This document shows, one piece after another, positions 21,101 to 27,409 of a stretch of 64,000 bases of DNA. The notes beneath the pieces were generated by a model that saw only the letters and a program-made list of their open reading frames with translations, had not been told where the DNA came from and made no database searches. This stretch comes from Streptococcus thalassemiae (GTDB lineage: Bacteria; Bacillota; Bacilli; Lactobacillales; Streptococcaceae). Position 1 is the first letter of the stretch, and every line of letters begins with the position of its first letter. The position numbers were made by a program, and so were the translations under genes. The stretch covers positions 357,896-421,895 of the forward strand of contig NZ_CAHJXN010000002.1 of NCBI RefSeq assembly GCF_903645285.1, read 5' to 3'.

Positions 21101-23466
21101 GAATCCTGATTCCCACCACGTTTAATTGTCGCAGATGCTATTTTCCCTGAATCATCTGTAAATTTAATAGGAATTTCAAAATCTTCGTTCGCATACACGT
21201 AAACATCTTTTTTACCGTCTACAGAATAAGGGATTGTTACTTCTGGAGCATTGTTTGTACGTGCAAAATCAGTCAATGGTCTAGTGTCTGTTGAACCATC
21301 TTTATAAGTTACAACTAGATTATTATCAACTTTTTTAATGCTTGCGATACGGTCTGCTTGATTTTCTACAGCTTGACCTTTTTTATCAGCTAGACGAGCA
21401 TCGATGTTATTTTTAGAGTATTCAATCTTAAGCTTTTCTTTAATTTTATTAAATTCTGCTTCAGTTACTTCCGATGCATCATCCACTGCTACTTTATCAG
21501 CTTCTGCTGGTGTTTGAATGTCGTATTTTTGAGTTTGAGGTTTAAGCATGACACGGAAAGCGTGGTCATTAGCTACTTCATTCCCGGAGGAACCGGTAAA
21601 GTCTGTTCCTTCAGTATCCGTAACTCGCACATAACGCCATCCTAAAGCTACCCCTGGAGGGTTCTCTCCTTTGGTTGCAGCCTCTAGCTTAGCTTGTGTA
21701 AATGACCCTTCTGGAGCTGGGGTACCTGAGTATGTGATAACCGCTGGCTTAGCTTCTGTAGCTGGTGTTTCAGAACTAAACACATTTGCCGTATATCCAT
21801 ATTGGGTATTGATTTTATCTGTTTCACCTGCTACAGGAGAGAAAGTTCTATTTCCTCCTTGTAGTAATGTAGCTCTTGAAATCTTATCCGCATCATCTTT
21901 GATTTTGATGTCGAATGAATTTTCTTCTGCTCCATAGACATAGATTTCTCTTTTAGCTGCATCAGAGTATGGGAACTCTACGGTTGGTTTTTCGTTTGTA
22001 CGTGCCACATCTGCAACTGGAGTAGTGTCTACTGAACCATCTTTATAGGTTACAACAATGTTTTGTCCATTTACTTCAATGTTTTCAACAACTTCAGCTC
22101 TATTATCTAAAGTTGTACCTTTTTTAGATTCTAGTCTAGCATCTTGGCTAGTTGTAGAATATCCAATCTTGATTTGGTCTTTAATTTTCTGAATATCAGT
22201 TTCTGTTAGATTGTTAATATCTGAAACAGCAATTTTATTAGCGTTATTTTCTGGTTGCTGGATGCTGTATTTATAAGTTTGAGATTTAACAACCATTTTG
22301 AAGTAACCTGGATTAGATGAGTTTGTACCACCTGATATTTTGTCTCCATCTTCATCAACAATATGTAAATATCTATCTCCTAATACTGCATTTTGATTTT
22401 CTTGTTTAGTATAAGTTGCAATAGCTTTAAACTTGTCGTTTGGTTTTCCTGTTACACGTACTGTTACTGGTCCTGTTGTTGGACTTGTAATTGAGCTGTA
22501 CGACCATCCGAAACCATCTGTTTCTACTGGGTTAATAGGCGAAGATATAGATCTTCCATCTAAATACTGCCCACTTCCTTTTTTAATTGTCACTTCTTTT
22601 AGTTTTTTACCAGTTGTTGAATTTACAGAAATCTCAATGTCTGTATCTTCTTCGTTATAAGCATAGACTTCTTTTGTCTTATCATTAGAAAATTCTATAG
22701 TATAACTTAAATTCCCTGAAGTTACCGTTGTAGGTGCATGAGTTGTAGCTGTCGCTTCTGTACGGAAAGCATTCTCTTTATCAATCTCTTTCCCATTACG
22801 TGAATCATGAGATCCTGTGTTTTCGATTGCGTTAGATTCTGATTTAGATTCAGTGTTTTCTGCTTTTTTACCTACAGTTGGTTGTCCGTTAGTAGTATCT
22901 ACTTTCGGAGCGTCTTTTGGTTTGTTTTTTAACCCTGAACTAACAAACGTCACTAGTTTCTGATAAGCCTTTGTCAATTCATCTTGAGTAGTTGCAGAAG
23001 CGAGCGTAGACTCAGCAGAAGCCAATTCACCATTCAAAAGAGCAAGGCTCTCCTCTGTTTTATTAGCATACTTACCTGCAGAAAGTTTTGATTTAACTTC
23101 TGAAATGTAGTTTTCAAGTTGCTTTTTGTCCAAAGCTGGAGTTGTTACTTCTGGTGCAGCTGGTTTTGCTGGTTCTTCTACAACTGGTTGTGCTGCTGGA
23201 GTTGATGGGGCATCAGAAGCTGGTGCTACTACCGAAGCACTTTCTGCTTCTTGTGGTCCCTCATGTTCAGAGGCTAGCCCTGGAGCTGCTAGAGATGTCT
23301 CTTGTTTGCTTAGCTCATTAGCTGATACAGCTCCATTTCCCAAGAACATGAACAGGGCAGCAACTGCTACGCTGGCTGCTCCAAAACTATATTTACGGAT
23401 TGAGTAACGTGTGACCTTTTCACGGTGCAAGCGTTCAACACGACTCATAGGCGATTTTTTCTCCAC
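12148..23466 (-). CDS. Giant repeat-rich LPXTG adhesin (3772 residues)
   Basis: The start is GTG 23466, 10 nt after AAGGAG; ATG 23448 is an in-frame alternative. Residues 20-48 are a YSIRK signal peptide (YSIRKYSFGAASVAVAAL). Residues about 60-235 resemble the N-terminus of the surface protein at 1-2582. Three modules of about 250 residues follow (about 236-490, 493-737, 738-985), each with a (F/I)PYS...VYVY opening, a QTxKYDI motif and a closing VVTYKDGS stretch. Residues about 985-1225 are Lys/Ala/Glu-rich helices resembling DUF1542 (NPIGKEKAKEEI). About 28 repeats of about 78 residues run from 1310 to 3490 (xPADKVVV...AVNPGATVVVDDQGNATVTTPDGKT..IPADLVK). The C-terminus has a helical stalk, LPNTG at 3736-3740, a hydrophobic segment and RRRKEDEEA, so sortase A anchoring is expected. 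The repeats probably form a long wall-spanning stalk. Ligand unknown. Confidence 0.92.
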   Translation of the reverse strand: MEKKSPMSRVERLHREKVTRYSIRKYSFGAASVAVAALFMFLGNGAVSANELSKQETSLAAPGLASEHEGPQEAESASVVAPASDAPSTPAAQPVVEEPAKPAAPEVTTPALDKKQLENYISEVKSKLSAGKYANKTEESLALLNGELASAESTLASATTQDELTKAYQKLVTFVSSGLKNKPKDAPKVDTTNGQPTVGKKAENTESKSESNAIENTGSHDSRNGKEIDKENAFRTEATATTHAPTTVTSGNLSYTIEFSNDKTKEVYAYNEEDTDIEISVNSTTGKKLKEVTIKKGSGQYLDGRSISSPINPVETDGFGWSYSSITSPTTGPVTVRVTGKPNDKFKAIATYTKQENQNAVLGDRYLHIVDEDGDKISGGTNSSNPGYFKMVVKSQTYKYSIQQPENNANKIAVSDINNLTETDIQKIKDQIKIGYSTTSQDARLESKKGTTLDNRAEVVENIEVNGQNIVVTYKDGSVDTTPVADVARTNEKPTVEFPYSDAAKREIYVYGAEENSFDIKIKDDADKISRATLLQGGNRTFSPVAGETDKINTQYGYTANVFSSETPATEAKPAVITYSGTPAPEGSFTQAKLEAATKGENPPGVALGWRYVRVTDTEGTDFTGSSGNEVANDHAFRVMLKPQTQKYDIQTPAEADKVAVDDASEVTEAEFNKIKEKLKIEYSKNNIDARLADKKGQAVENQADRIASIKKVDNNLVVTYKDGSTDTRPLTDFARTNNAPEVTIPYSVDGKKDVYVYANEDFEIPIKFTDDSGKIASATIKRGGNQDSPAKDESNPDVLDNEYNTTVEKISTETVATAENPAIVKIKGNISKDNSGIAESKFPKEANQELKIVTRYATATDEDGKEIHNVAKGSSYATDPGAFTIKLKAQTAKYDIRELADADKTVVTDIAHIPEVELAKLKESLPLEYSKKNEDKNLEDKKGKAVEAENAKKVVKDLVQDGENLVVTYQDGSKDTIPVDKVAKLDKQPAIDAVTNQADAKIAAIKGNDNLSKAEQDKAIADVEKDKAAALEKIADATNATDITAGKEEGTGAVAKVNPIGKEKAKEEIAKTLEAKKEAIENNDSLTQAEKEKAKKDAEDKAAAALDEIEKQPATAATADAATAAQTTVNDKQAEGTKEVAKINPIGKQAALDKIDEALKAKEAEMDARTDLTEEEKAEAKEQAKQLADAKKAEIKAKNDNAETPKAAEQEQGEIDTAGDTGKTEVEGVKKPAAKKPEAKTEVETTAAAKKQEIEQDGALSPEAKKKLQDEVDAVKKASEEAIDGAKKNADVANAKKSAEAAIKAINSARLPANKVIAKNPTDLDDKEQAELKKAIEAVNPPGTKVVVSPDGSALVTLPGKTVAEPLKQEDLTKDVNALDTAGGGNDINRPTDKVIVENPESLTDADKENIKKAVREVNPNAVVTIDDNGTVTVSTPEGNTAGFTAKELVRTLADAANPDSGNAGVRKPADKLVGDATNADLQAKAAEKLKKLNGGDEKVKAVKYDTEGNATVVLKDGTIATIPAGDLFKTEEDAKKANGGDDINKPNAQTVVEDIAALSPEERTKVKDVIKAKVEAVNPGAVVVVDDQGNAVVTTPAGKTAVIDADDLIKKPNETSTAKAGNNINNPADRVRVDNSKQLTDPELARIKAAVEAVNPDATVVVDDNGNATVTTKDGKTATIPVADLVKSDADKDNVTGGNQVNTPADRVVVENPAALTEDDKNAIKAKIQAVNPGADVVFDEKGNATVTTPEGKTATIPASDLVKAKTDLADPAKQDAVNKPADKVVVVPELEAADKDLPQEAKDAIKAAVEAVNPDSTVVVDDKGNATVTTPEGKTVVIPKADLVKKEADKETAKAGNNINKPADKVVANKDALTPENIAAIKAKVQAVNPDATVVVDAKGNATVVTPDGKTATIPVTDLVKSPEEAKDEKAGNNVNKPADKVAATKADLADEAKKADVKAKIKAAVEAVNPEGSKVFVDDQGNATVTTPDGKTATIPVEDLIKDTTQPNAGNKVNTPATKVVVTDPANIKADEDKIRAEILKVNPGATVAFDEKGNATVTTKDGAVATIPASDLAKDAADLSNPDKQDAVKKPADKTLVKKAGKLTPAEKEAIKKEIAKVNRDPKTTIVVDDEGNATVTTPDGKTVVIAKEDLVKSPQEVDGAKAGNNINKPADKVSATPADLTGDKKDEVKAKIQKAVEAVNPGATVFVDDKGNATVTTPDGKTATIPVEDLLKDPAAKETPSAGNKVNTPAERTVVANPAELTDAEKAKITAAIQAVNPEGTKVVLDEAGNATVTVPNQDGTTATATIPVSDLVKSNAKEDLENAAKQDAIKKPIDQTVVADKDALTKADLDAIKAKVQEVNPDATVVVDAKGNATVTTPDGKTAVIPADDLVKTDDEVLSDPKAGNVINKPADRVFVKDGQITDDVKAKIAAKVQRINPGSTVFVDENGNATVTTPEGKTATIPVADLTKTDADKAKVNAGNKINSPADRVLVKDRDKLTAEDIQEIEKNILEVNPGATVVFDAKGNATVKNANGDIATIPVEALAKPKADLLKPEKQDLIKKPVDKVLVTDPANVDKEAIKKAVEEVNPGSTVVVDDNGNATITTEDGRSFVIPAKDLVKTPEEAKNAKAGNNINKPAGKVVVADPTKPLSQEEKKAIEAKIKEVNPDAKAIFVDDKGNATVTIEDKDGNTETATIPAADLVTSQEEAKQPNAGNKVNTPADKVLVTDPDHLSDEDKAKITEAIKAVNPEANVVFDDKGNATVTTKDGEVATIPAADLVKTAEEAAKPKAGNNVNTPADKVAVDSSKPLTEDDKKAIAAKVAAVNPGATVAVDDKGNATVTVNGKTAVIPAAALTKTADSAKEPNAGNDVVKPADKTVVEDPESLTKDEQDAIAAKVKAVNLEAKTVVVDDQGNATVTTKDGKTVVIPAKDLVKTAAEAAKPNAGNDVNTPADKTVLDPNDLEASKKAIEDKVKAVNPGATVVVDDQGNATVTTKDGKVAVIPAKDLTKTADSAKEPNAGNDVVKPADKTVVANPESLTKDEKDAIAAKVKAVNPDATVVVDDQGNATVTPKDGKPVVIPAADLTKSAADAAKPNAGNDIVKPADKTVVANPESLTKDEKDAIVAKVKAVNPGAEVVVDDQGNATVTVNGKTAVIPAADLTKSSDAEKAPKAGNDIVKPASKTKVADPDSLTKDEKDAIAAKVAAVNPGSTVVVDDQGNATVTLPNGNTAVIPASDLTKSEKDVNDGKAKDNAVTPASKTKVANPNALTEAEKKAIADKVKAANPGATVVVDDQGNATVVKDGNVSVIPSTDLVKVEDDAKKDNGGNDANTPAAKTVVADSTKLTDKEKEAVKKAVEAVNSGSTVVVDDQGNATVTKGDGTVLNIPASDLVIPATKLADEAKTAKVKTPAIRTLVGNKENLTKDEKDAVKKAIEAVNPGSTVVVDDQGNATVTLPDGSTATISKEQLVKNAEEAKAKNGGNNLDFDLSKVTVANLANITPEEKAKFQFKVLGAITNVEEFDLDAYIKSTDKDGNTVYTSKDPKSNVTITIDKDGNMKVTKDGKTDLVVNIDEEGNVTIVTKEGKVLAISRDDAFKQRPYVPSNGGGNNGATNTDAKADKAKLEGAIHQLDELFIQESAKLDAETAKEANDLLADAKKVFANADASQAEVDAMVKRIEDFMAKVAPATDPTSPSKDQAAQTSDVAPVTAQAAANASQEAATNARKAAKELPNTGTADSTVAMVAAAASALLGLGLAGRRRKEDEEA
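13000..19545 (-). repeat. About 28 coding repeats of about 234 bp in the giant adhesin
   Basis: Counting the VNPxxxVVxDxxGNATVT core in the translation gives about 28 units with a mean of about 78 residues. Units near the C-terminal end are the most alike (KPADKTVVANPESLTKDEKDAI repeated almost exactly at about 14100 and 14340). Inner units show a three-unit super-period defined by alternating linkers KQDAxxKP, AGNNINKP and AGNKVNTP. A strong candidate for recombinational length variation and for assembly error. Confidence 0.9.
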
Positions 23467-23521
23467 TTATTGTGTTCTCCTTAAAAATATTTTTTTATGT
23501 CCATATCTACATGCAAAGATT

Positions 23522-23538
23522 CCTCGCCATGGGCGAGG
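23522..23538 (-). promoter_or_regulatory. GC-rich stem-loop in the leader of the giant adhesin mRNA
   Basis: CCTCGCC-CAT-GGCGAGG on the coding strand: a perfect 7-bp stem with a 3-nt loop in an otherwise AT-rich leader of about 90 nt, flanked by ATGCAAA and TTTGCAT, which extend the pairing after a break. No U-tract follows, so it is not a normal terminator. It may stabilise or regulate this 11-kb transcript. Confidence 0.5.
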
Positions 23539-23564
23539 TTTTGCATATGATACTTTACTTCTTC

Positions 23565-23593
23565 ATTGTACATAATAAGTGATATATATGCAA
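23565..23593 (-). promoter_or_regulatory. Predicted promoter of the giant adhesin gene
   Basis: TTGCAT (23588-23593), 17-bp spacer, TACAAT (23565-23570) on the minus strand. The region 23594-23890 further upstream is very AT-rich, and I see no gene in it. Confidence 0.55.
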
Positions 23594-23894
23594 GCTAAAT
23601 GCTCATCAAGTTCACCAAAAAAAAAAAACATTTTCAGACAATTTTTACAATTCGTTCGTTTTTATAACCAAAATTATGAATTTTTTAACTTTAAAATCAG
23701 GAAAATGCTTTGGTTTTCTATATATTGTTATATTGTCTTGAAAACTAAAATTCGGAAATGAATTTGGATAAAATCTTTCTATTTTGAAAAGTAGATAACT
23801 TTGATACCTAAAAGGAACTATTCGGCTATTTTTCAACAAAACATTCGTAAAATAAATATACAAAAATTTTTAGGTTTTTAGCTTTTTTTCTTCC

Positions 23895-23932
23895 AAAAAA
23901 GAGAACCTGTCAGTTAAATGCCCAGATTCTCT
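23895..23932 (-). terminator. Rho-independent terminator
   Basis: On the minus strand AGAGAATCTG, a 13-nt loop, CAGGTTCTCT, then TTTTTT. It would end transcription coming from the rpn region. The stretch 23933-24123 holds no gene that I can support. Confidence 0.75.
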
Positions 23933-24123
23933 GATAGCTTTCTAGCAGAGCCCGACAAAACCAGACCCTATCTCTCATATGCACTATTCTCTTAAAATTC
24001 AAAGGCTAAACACGCCAGAGTCGCCTCACCGTAGAAATATGACTGACTCCCACATCCTAATTACGACCTAAAAGTATTAGCATTCTCTGGCTGGTCTGCC
24101 TGTTGCAACTAACAACTAAAGCT

Positions 24124-24158
24124 AAAATAAAACATGCTACCTCATTTTGGCAACATGT
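24124..24158 (-). terminator. Terminator just after the rpn remnant
   Basis: On the minus strand ACATGTTGCC, 7-nt loop, GGTAGCATGT followed by TTTTATTTT, directly after the stop codon of the broken rpn copy. Confidence 0.65.
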
Positions 24159-24171
24159 CATCTGTTCCTAT

Positions 24172-24590
24172 TTACAGCAATGCCTCAAACTCAGCGACGG
24201 TCATGCCTAGCTGCTGGCTGGCAACCTCAGAAGTCAGGAGACCTTGGCGGACTAGATTTACTAACATGGCGAAACTACCTTCAGCTTTCCCGCGCTCTAA
24301 ACCTTGTTCAATACCTTCTGCTCGACCACGTTCAAGACCACGTTCCAACCCCTGTTCAATACCTTCCGCCCTAGCTGTTTCCAAAGCATAGTCCTGCGCT
24401 AACAAGGCCTGTTCTTCTCGCATACGTAGTTGACTAAACATTTTCCTGTCCTCCTCGGACCAGCTCTTGTAGTCCAGCAGTTGGTCTGCCTGGCTGATGG
24501 CTCGCTCAGGTTGCTGGGTAAAGGGCTTATTGCCGAAAAACTCCAATCACGGCTTGCGAACCTCGTCTTTGCTGGTTTCTCTGTATTTGT
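24172..24590 (-). pseudogene. Truncated duplicate of the rpn-like gene (C-terminal remnant)
   Basis: The sequence aligns with the 3' third of the neighbouring gene 24597-25619. Homology starts around 24590 (codons for YRETSKDEVRKP), then reads TGA at 24549-24547 where the intact gene has TGG in the context KPWLEFFGNK. An open frame of 124 codons follows (EFFGNKPFTQQPERAISQAD to the stop at 24172). The N-terminal nuclease domain is missing. This is a tandem partial duplication followed by a nonsense change. The remaining helical tail with EGIEQGLERG repeats could still be translated from an internal start, but function is unlikely. Confidence 0.85.
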
Positions 24591-24596
24591 TAGATC

Positions 24597-25619
24597 TTAT
24601 TTATGATGGTCTTTCAATAGTTCTTCAAACTCAGAGACAGTCATACCCAACTGCTGGCTAGCAACCTCAGGTGTCAGAAGACCTTGGCGGACTAAATTTG
24701 CTAACATGGCGAAACTACCTTCAGCTTTCCCGAGCTCCAGTCCTTGTTCAACTCCTTCTGCTCGCCCACGCTCAAGACCTCTCTCTAAACCTTTTTCGAT
24801 ACCCTCAGCTCGACCGCGTTCTAGTCCCTGTTCAATACCTTCTGCACGACCACGTTCCAATCCTTTTTCTTCGGCTCGTTCCAAGGCATAGTCGTGTGCT
24901 AATAATGCTTGTTCTTCGCGTCTGCGTTGTTCACTAAACATCTCCCTGTCCTCCTCGGACCAGCTCTTGTAGTCTAGCAGTTGGTCTGCTTGGCTGATGA
25001 CTCGCTCGGGTTCTTGAGTAAAAGGCTTGTTGCCGAAAAACTCCAACCACGGTTTACGAACCTTGTCTTTGCTGGTTTCTCTATATTTTTTTAATTCCAA
25101 GAACGCCATCTTAACCAGATGGTTTTCTTGACCGTTATTGGTGATGGTTAAAACCTCACCTGTAGTGTCCTCTCGCATGCTAAAGCTATGAAAAGCCAGG
25201 TCATCTGAGAAATAATTGCTATCTACAATTGCGATAGCGTATACTGGTGCGATGTGTTTATAGCTCTGGTGAGTATCACCTTCACGTTGACGAATTTTTT
25301 CGAGGTTTTGATTGACCTGACTACACAGGTAAGCCCATAAACGATTGATGAAAAAATTCTGATGATGGACTTGGATTTCAATAATAACCTGTGTCCCATT
25401 ATCCAACTCCGCCAAGACGTCTATACTAGTGTAAAAATCCTGAGCCGAGTAGGGCAGAGATGGCAAGACATGAATATTGCTTCCCTCCAAAATGGTCACA
25501 TTTTTTGCTGGCAAGTCCAGCATATCGCGAATAAATTGACAAGTGATTTCTGGGTTGCTAAAGATTTTCTTAGCAACTAAGTCATTGGTCGGGCTGATGC
25601 CCGGATGTCTTAGAATCAT
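24597..25619 (-). CDS. Rpn-family PD-(D/E)xK recombination-promoting nuclease / transposase-like protein
   Basis: 340 residues with start ATG 25619 after AAGGAGGAAAAGG. The N-terminal part carries the family signature NDLVAKKIFSNPE, and DVLAELDNGTQVIIEIQVHHQNFF gives the Asp...Glu-x-Gln core of the PD-(D/E)xK_2/Rpn group (about residues 68-82). The C-terminal third is a coiled, charged low-complexity run built from GLERGRAEGIEQ-type units (about residues 250-305), then a short helical end (QLGMTVSEFEELL). Rpn proteins are linked to RecA-independent recombination and mobile DNA; some are now proposed as phage defence. Flanked by its own broken copy. Often annotated as a transposase, but there is no IS end here. 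Confidence 0.82.
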   Translation of the reverse strand: MILRHPGISPTNDLVAKKIFSNPEITCQFIRDMLDLPAKNVTILEGSNIHVLPSLPYSAQDFYTSIDVLAELDNGTQVIIEIQVHHQNFFINRLWAYLCSQVNQNLEKIRQREGDTHQSYKHIAPVYAIAIVDSNYFSDDLAFHSFSMREDTTGEVLTITNNGQENHLVKMAFLELKKYRETSKDKVRKPWLEFFGNKPFTQEPERVISQADQLLDYKSWSEEDREMFSEQRRREEQALLAHDYALERAEEKGLERGRAEGIEQGLERGRAEGIEKGLERGLERGRAEGVEQGLELGKAEGSFAMLANLVRQGLLTPEVASQQLGMTVSEFEELLKDHHK

Positions 25620-25634
25620 CCTTTTCCTCCTTTT

Positions 25635-25643
25635 ATTATACCA
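25635..25643 (-). promoter_or_regulatory. Extended -10 promoter of the rpn-like gene
   Basis: TGG-TATAAT on the minus strand, 16 nt upstream of the start codon. A hairpin AATCTAG/CTAGATT (25652-25670) lies just upstream and may act as the weak end of the fucosidase transcript. Confidence 0.5.
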
Positions 25644-25719
25644 CAGTTTTAAATCTAGGTTTGCTAGATTTACTGCTACTATCTATTTATTCGGAAAAGA
25701 AATGAATTATAAAGATATT

Positions 25720-27408
25720 TTATCTCGTTTCAACTAAAATATGAGCTTGATCAATCAGTTGTCCATCAACAGTCAGATTCAGATAGAAATCTAAGGTCTT
25801 ATCAGCAGCAAAATACAGGGTTGGTATGCTCAAGTCTTTTTTGCTTTCCCCTGCTTGGAATTGAAGGACTTCAATCTCATCCTGATAGGCGACACCATGG
25901 ACACCTGTCCCCGGTTGAATCGAAATCTTAGCCTCCAAAGGAGTGTCACTTTCGCTACGTTCAACCCTAAAATGAAGAGTCTCTCCCTTTGCTACAGCTA
26001 GACTTTTTTCTGCAAATGCTAGTCCCTGAACAACTTCTTTTTTTGATAAGCTAGGAGTTTTATAGAGTGAAATCTTGGTCAATACAGGCATAGATTGCGC
26101 CTCGGTAATCATCACGCGCACCTTCTGTGCCTCTACTAGCGGACCTCGCAGGAGACGCTTATGACCAACTGTGAAGCCCCTGCCAAATTCCTTCCAGACG
26201 CCGTCCACCTCTATTTGCACATGAAAAGCAGCGATTCGTTGCCCTAGCTTCAAATCTTCTCTTAACTCAATGACATCAAAAGTTTTAGGAGAACCTAAGT
26301 CGAGTTCTAGCTGGATGGGCAAGTCTACATCGCTTGCCCAAGAACTGGTCTCAAGGCCATCTGTCAGATGATGACAGGCAAAGTCTGTGGAAAGAGCTGG
26401 ACCAGATACTTCAGCTCCCAGAGCCAAATCTTCTTTATAGAGCTCATTGCGATAGGCCGCAAATTCATAGAGACGTTCAATATCCTTTGCATCAAAGAGC
26501 CCATCTTGATTCGGCGGAATATTAAGCAAGAGTGGAGTTCCCCGACCCACCGAGTGAAAGTAGATTTCGACCAACTCCTCAAGTGACTTAGGATCCTGCT
26601 CTTCATGGTAGAACCAGCCTGGCCGAATGGAAACATCTGCCTCACCGATTGAAAAAATCGTACCCGAGGGATCCCCATGTTGAAGATAGTCCAACTCTGC
26701 TTCTGTCCCTAGTTTATCAGGATTCACCTTTTGCCACAGGGGATCACCTGTATATCCTCGTTCATTGCCAATCCAGCGGATACTGGTTCCTTCTGTTGAA
26801 AAAATCAAGCAATCGCCCTGCAGGTCACGAACGGTTTCAAACCATTTTTCAAATTCATAATTGACCTTTTGAGCGCCCTCTCCTCTAGCTCCATCCATCC
26901 AGACCTCAGCAAATTTCCCTCCATTTCCATAGGCAGGATTTGATAAAATCTCCTTCAGTTGAGCCAGATAATAGGCATTATAGTCCGCTTCTCGGTCCAC
27001 ATGATAGAGCGGGCTGTGGGCATCCCAGGGTGACAGGTAGACCCCCATATCCATATCAAACTCTGTGGCAGCTTGGGATACTTCAAGAAGCAAGTCCCCT
27101 TCTCCATTCCTCCAAGGACTGGCCTTGACCGAATAATCCGTATAAGTCGTCGGATAGAGGACAAAGCCATCATGGTGCTTGACCACCAAAATCAACTTCT
27201 TAAAGCCCGTTTCCTTGAGCACGCGAACCCATTCACGCGCGTCTAACCTTGTCGGGTTAAAGCGTTCAGGATCCTCCTGACCTGTCCCCCATTCCTGGTC
27301 ATAAAAGGTATTGGGGCCAAAATGGATAAAGGCTGCTAGTTCATCCTCTAAATAAGCTAACTGGGCCTGACTAGGCAAGGGACCATGCGGTTTTATTTCT
27401 CTTACCAT
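25720..27408 (-). CDS. GH29 alpha-L-fucosidase
   Basis: 562 residues, no signal peptide. Family landmarks are AYLEDELAAFIHFGPNTFYD near the N-terminus, LILVVKHHDGFVLYPTTYTDYSVKASPWRNG (about residues 75-105), MGVYLSPWD and the nucleophile motif FAEVWMDGARG (Asp near residue 170). The C-terminal 200 residues form beta-sandwich domains. It starts 2 nt after the stop codon of the BgaA-like second ORF, so it belongs to the beta-galactosidase operon. The homologue in pneumococcus (SP_2146 from memory) sits next to the GH92 gene; here the giant adhesin and rpn genes lie between. Expected to release terminal fucose from host glycans inside the cell. Confidence 0.92.
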   Translation of the reverse strand: MVREIKPHGPLPSQAQLAYLEDELAAFIHFGPNTFYDQEWGTGQEDPERFNPTRLDAREWVRVLKETGFKKLILVVKHHDGFVLYPTTYTDYSVKASPWRNGEGDLLLEVSQAATEFDMDMGVYLSPWDAHSPLYHVDREADYNAYYLAQLKEILSNPAYGNGGKFAEVWMDGARGEGAQKVNYEFEKWFETVRDLQGDCLIFSTEGTSIRWIGNERGYTGDPLWQKVNPDKLGTEAELDYLQHGDPSGTIFSIGEADVSIRPGWFYHEEQDPKSLEELVEIYFHSVGRGTPLLLNIPPNQDGLFDAKDIERLYEFAAYRNELYKEDLALGAEVSGPALSTDFACHHLTDGLETSSWASDVDLPIQLELDLGSPKTFDVIELREDLKLGQRIAAFHVQIEVDGVWKEFGRGFTVGHKRLLRGPLVEAQKVRVMITEAQSMPVLTKISLYKTPSLSKKEVVQGLAFAEKSLAVAKGETLHFRVERSESDTPLEAKISIQPGTGVHGVAYQDEIEVLQFQAGESKKDLSIPTLYFAADKTLDFYLNLTVDGQLIDQAHILVETR

Positions 27409-27409
27409 A

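Noticed and set aside
12148..23466. Dense repeats as a possible CRISPR array
   Set aside because: Period about 234 bp, fully coding, imperfect repeats, no short identical repeats with unique spacers. No CRISPR or cas genes seen anywhere in the window.
24134..24391. Plus-strand ORFs opposite the rpn repeats
   Set aside because: Generated by the repetitive Arg/Glu/Gly codons of the coding strand; no supporting signals.
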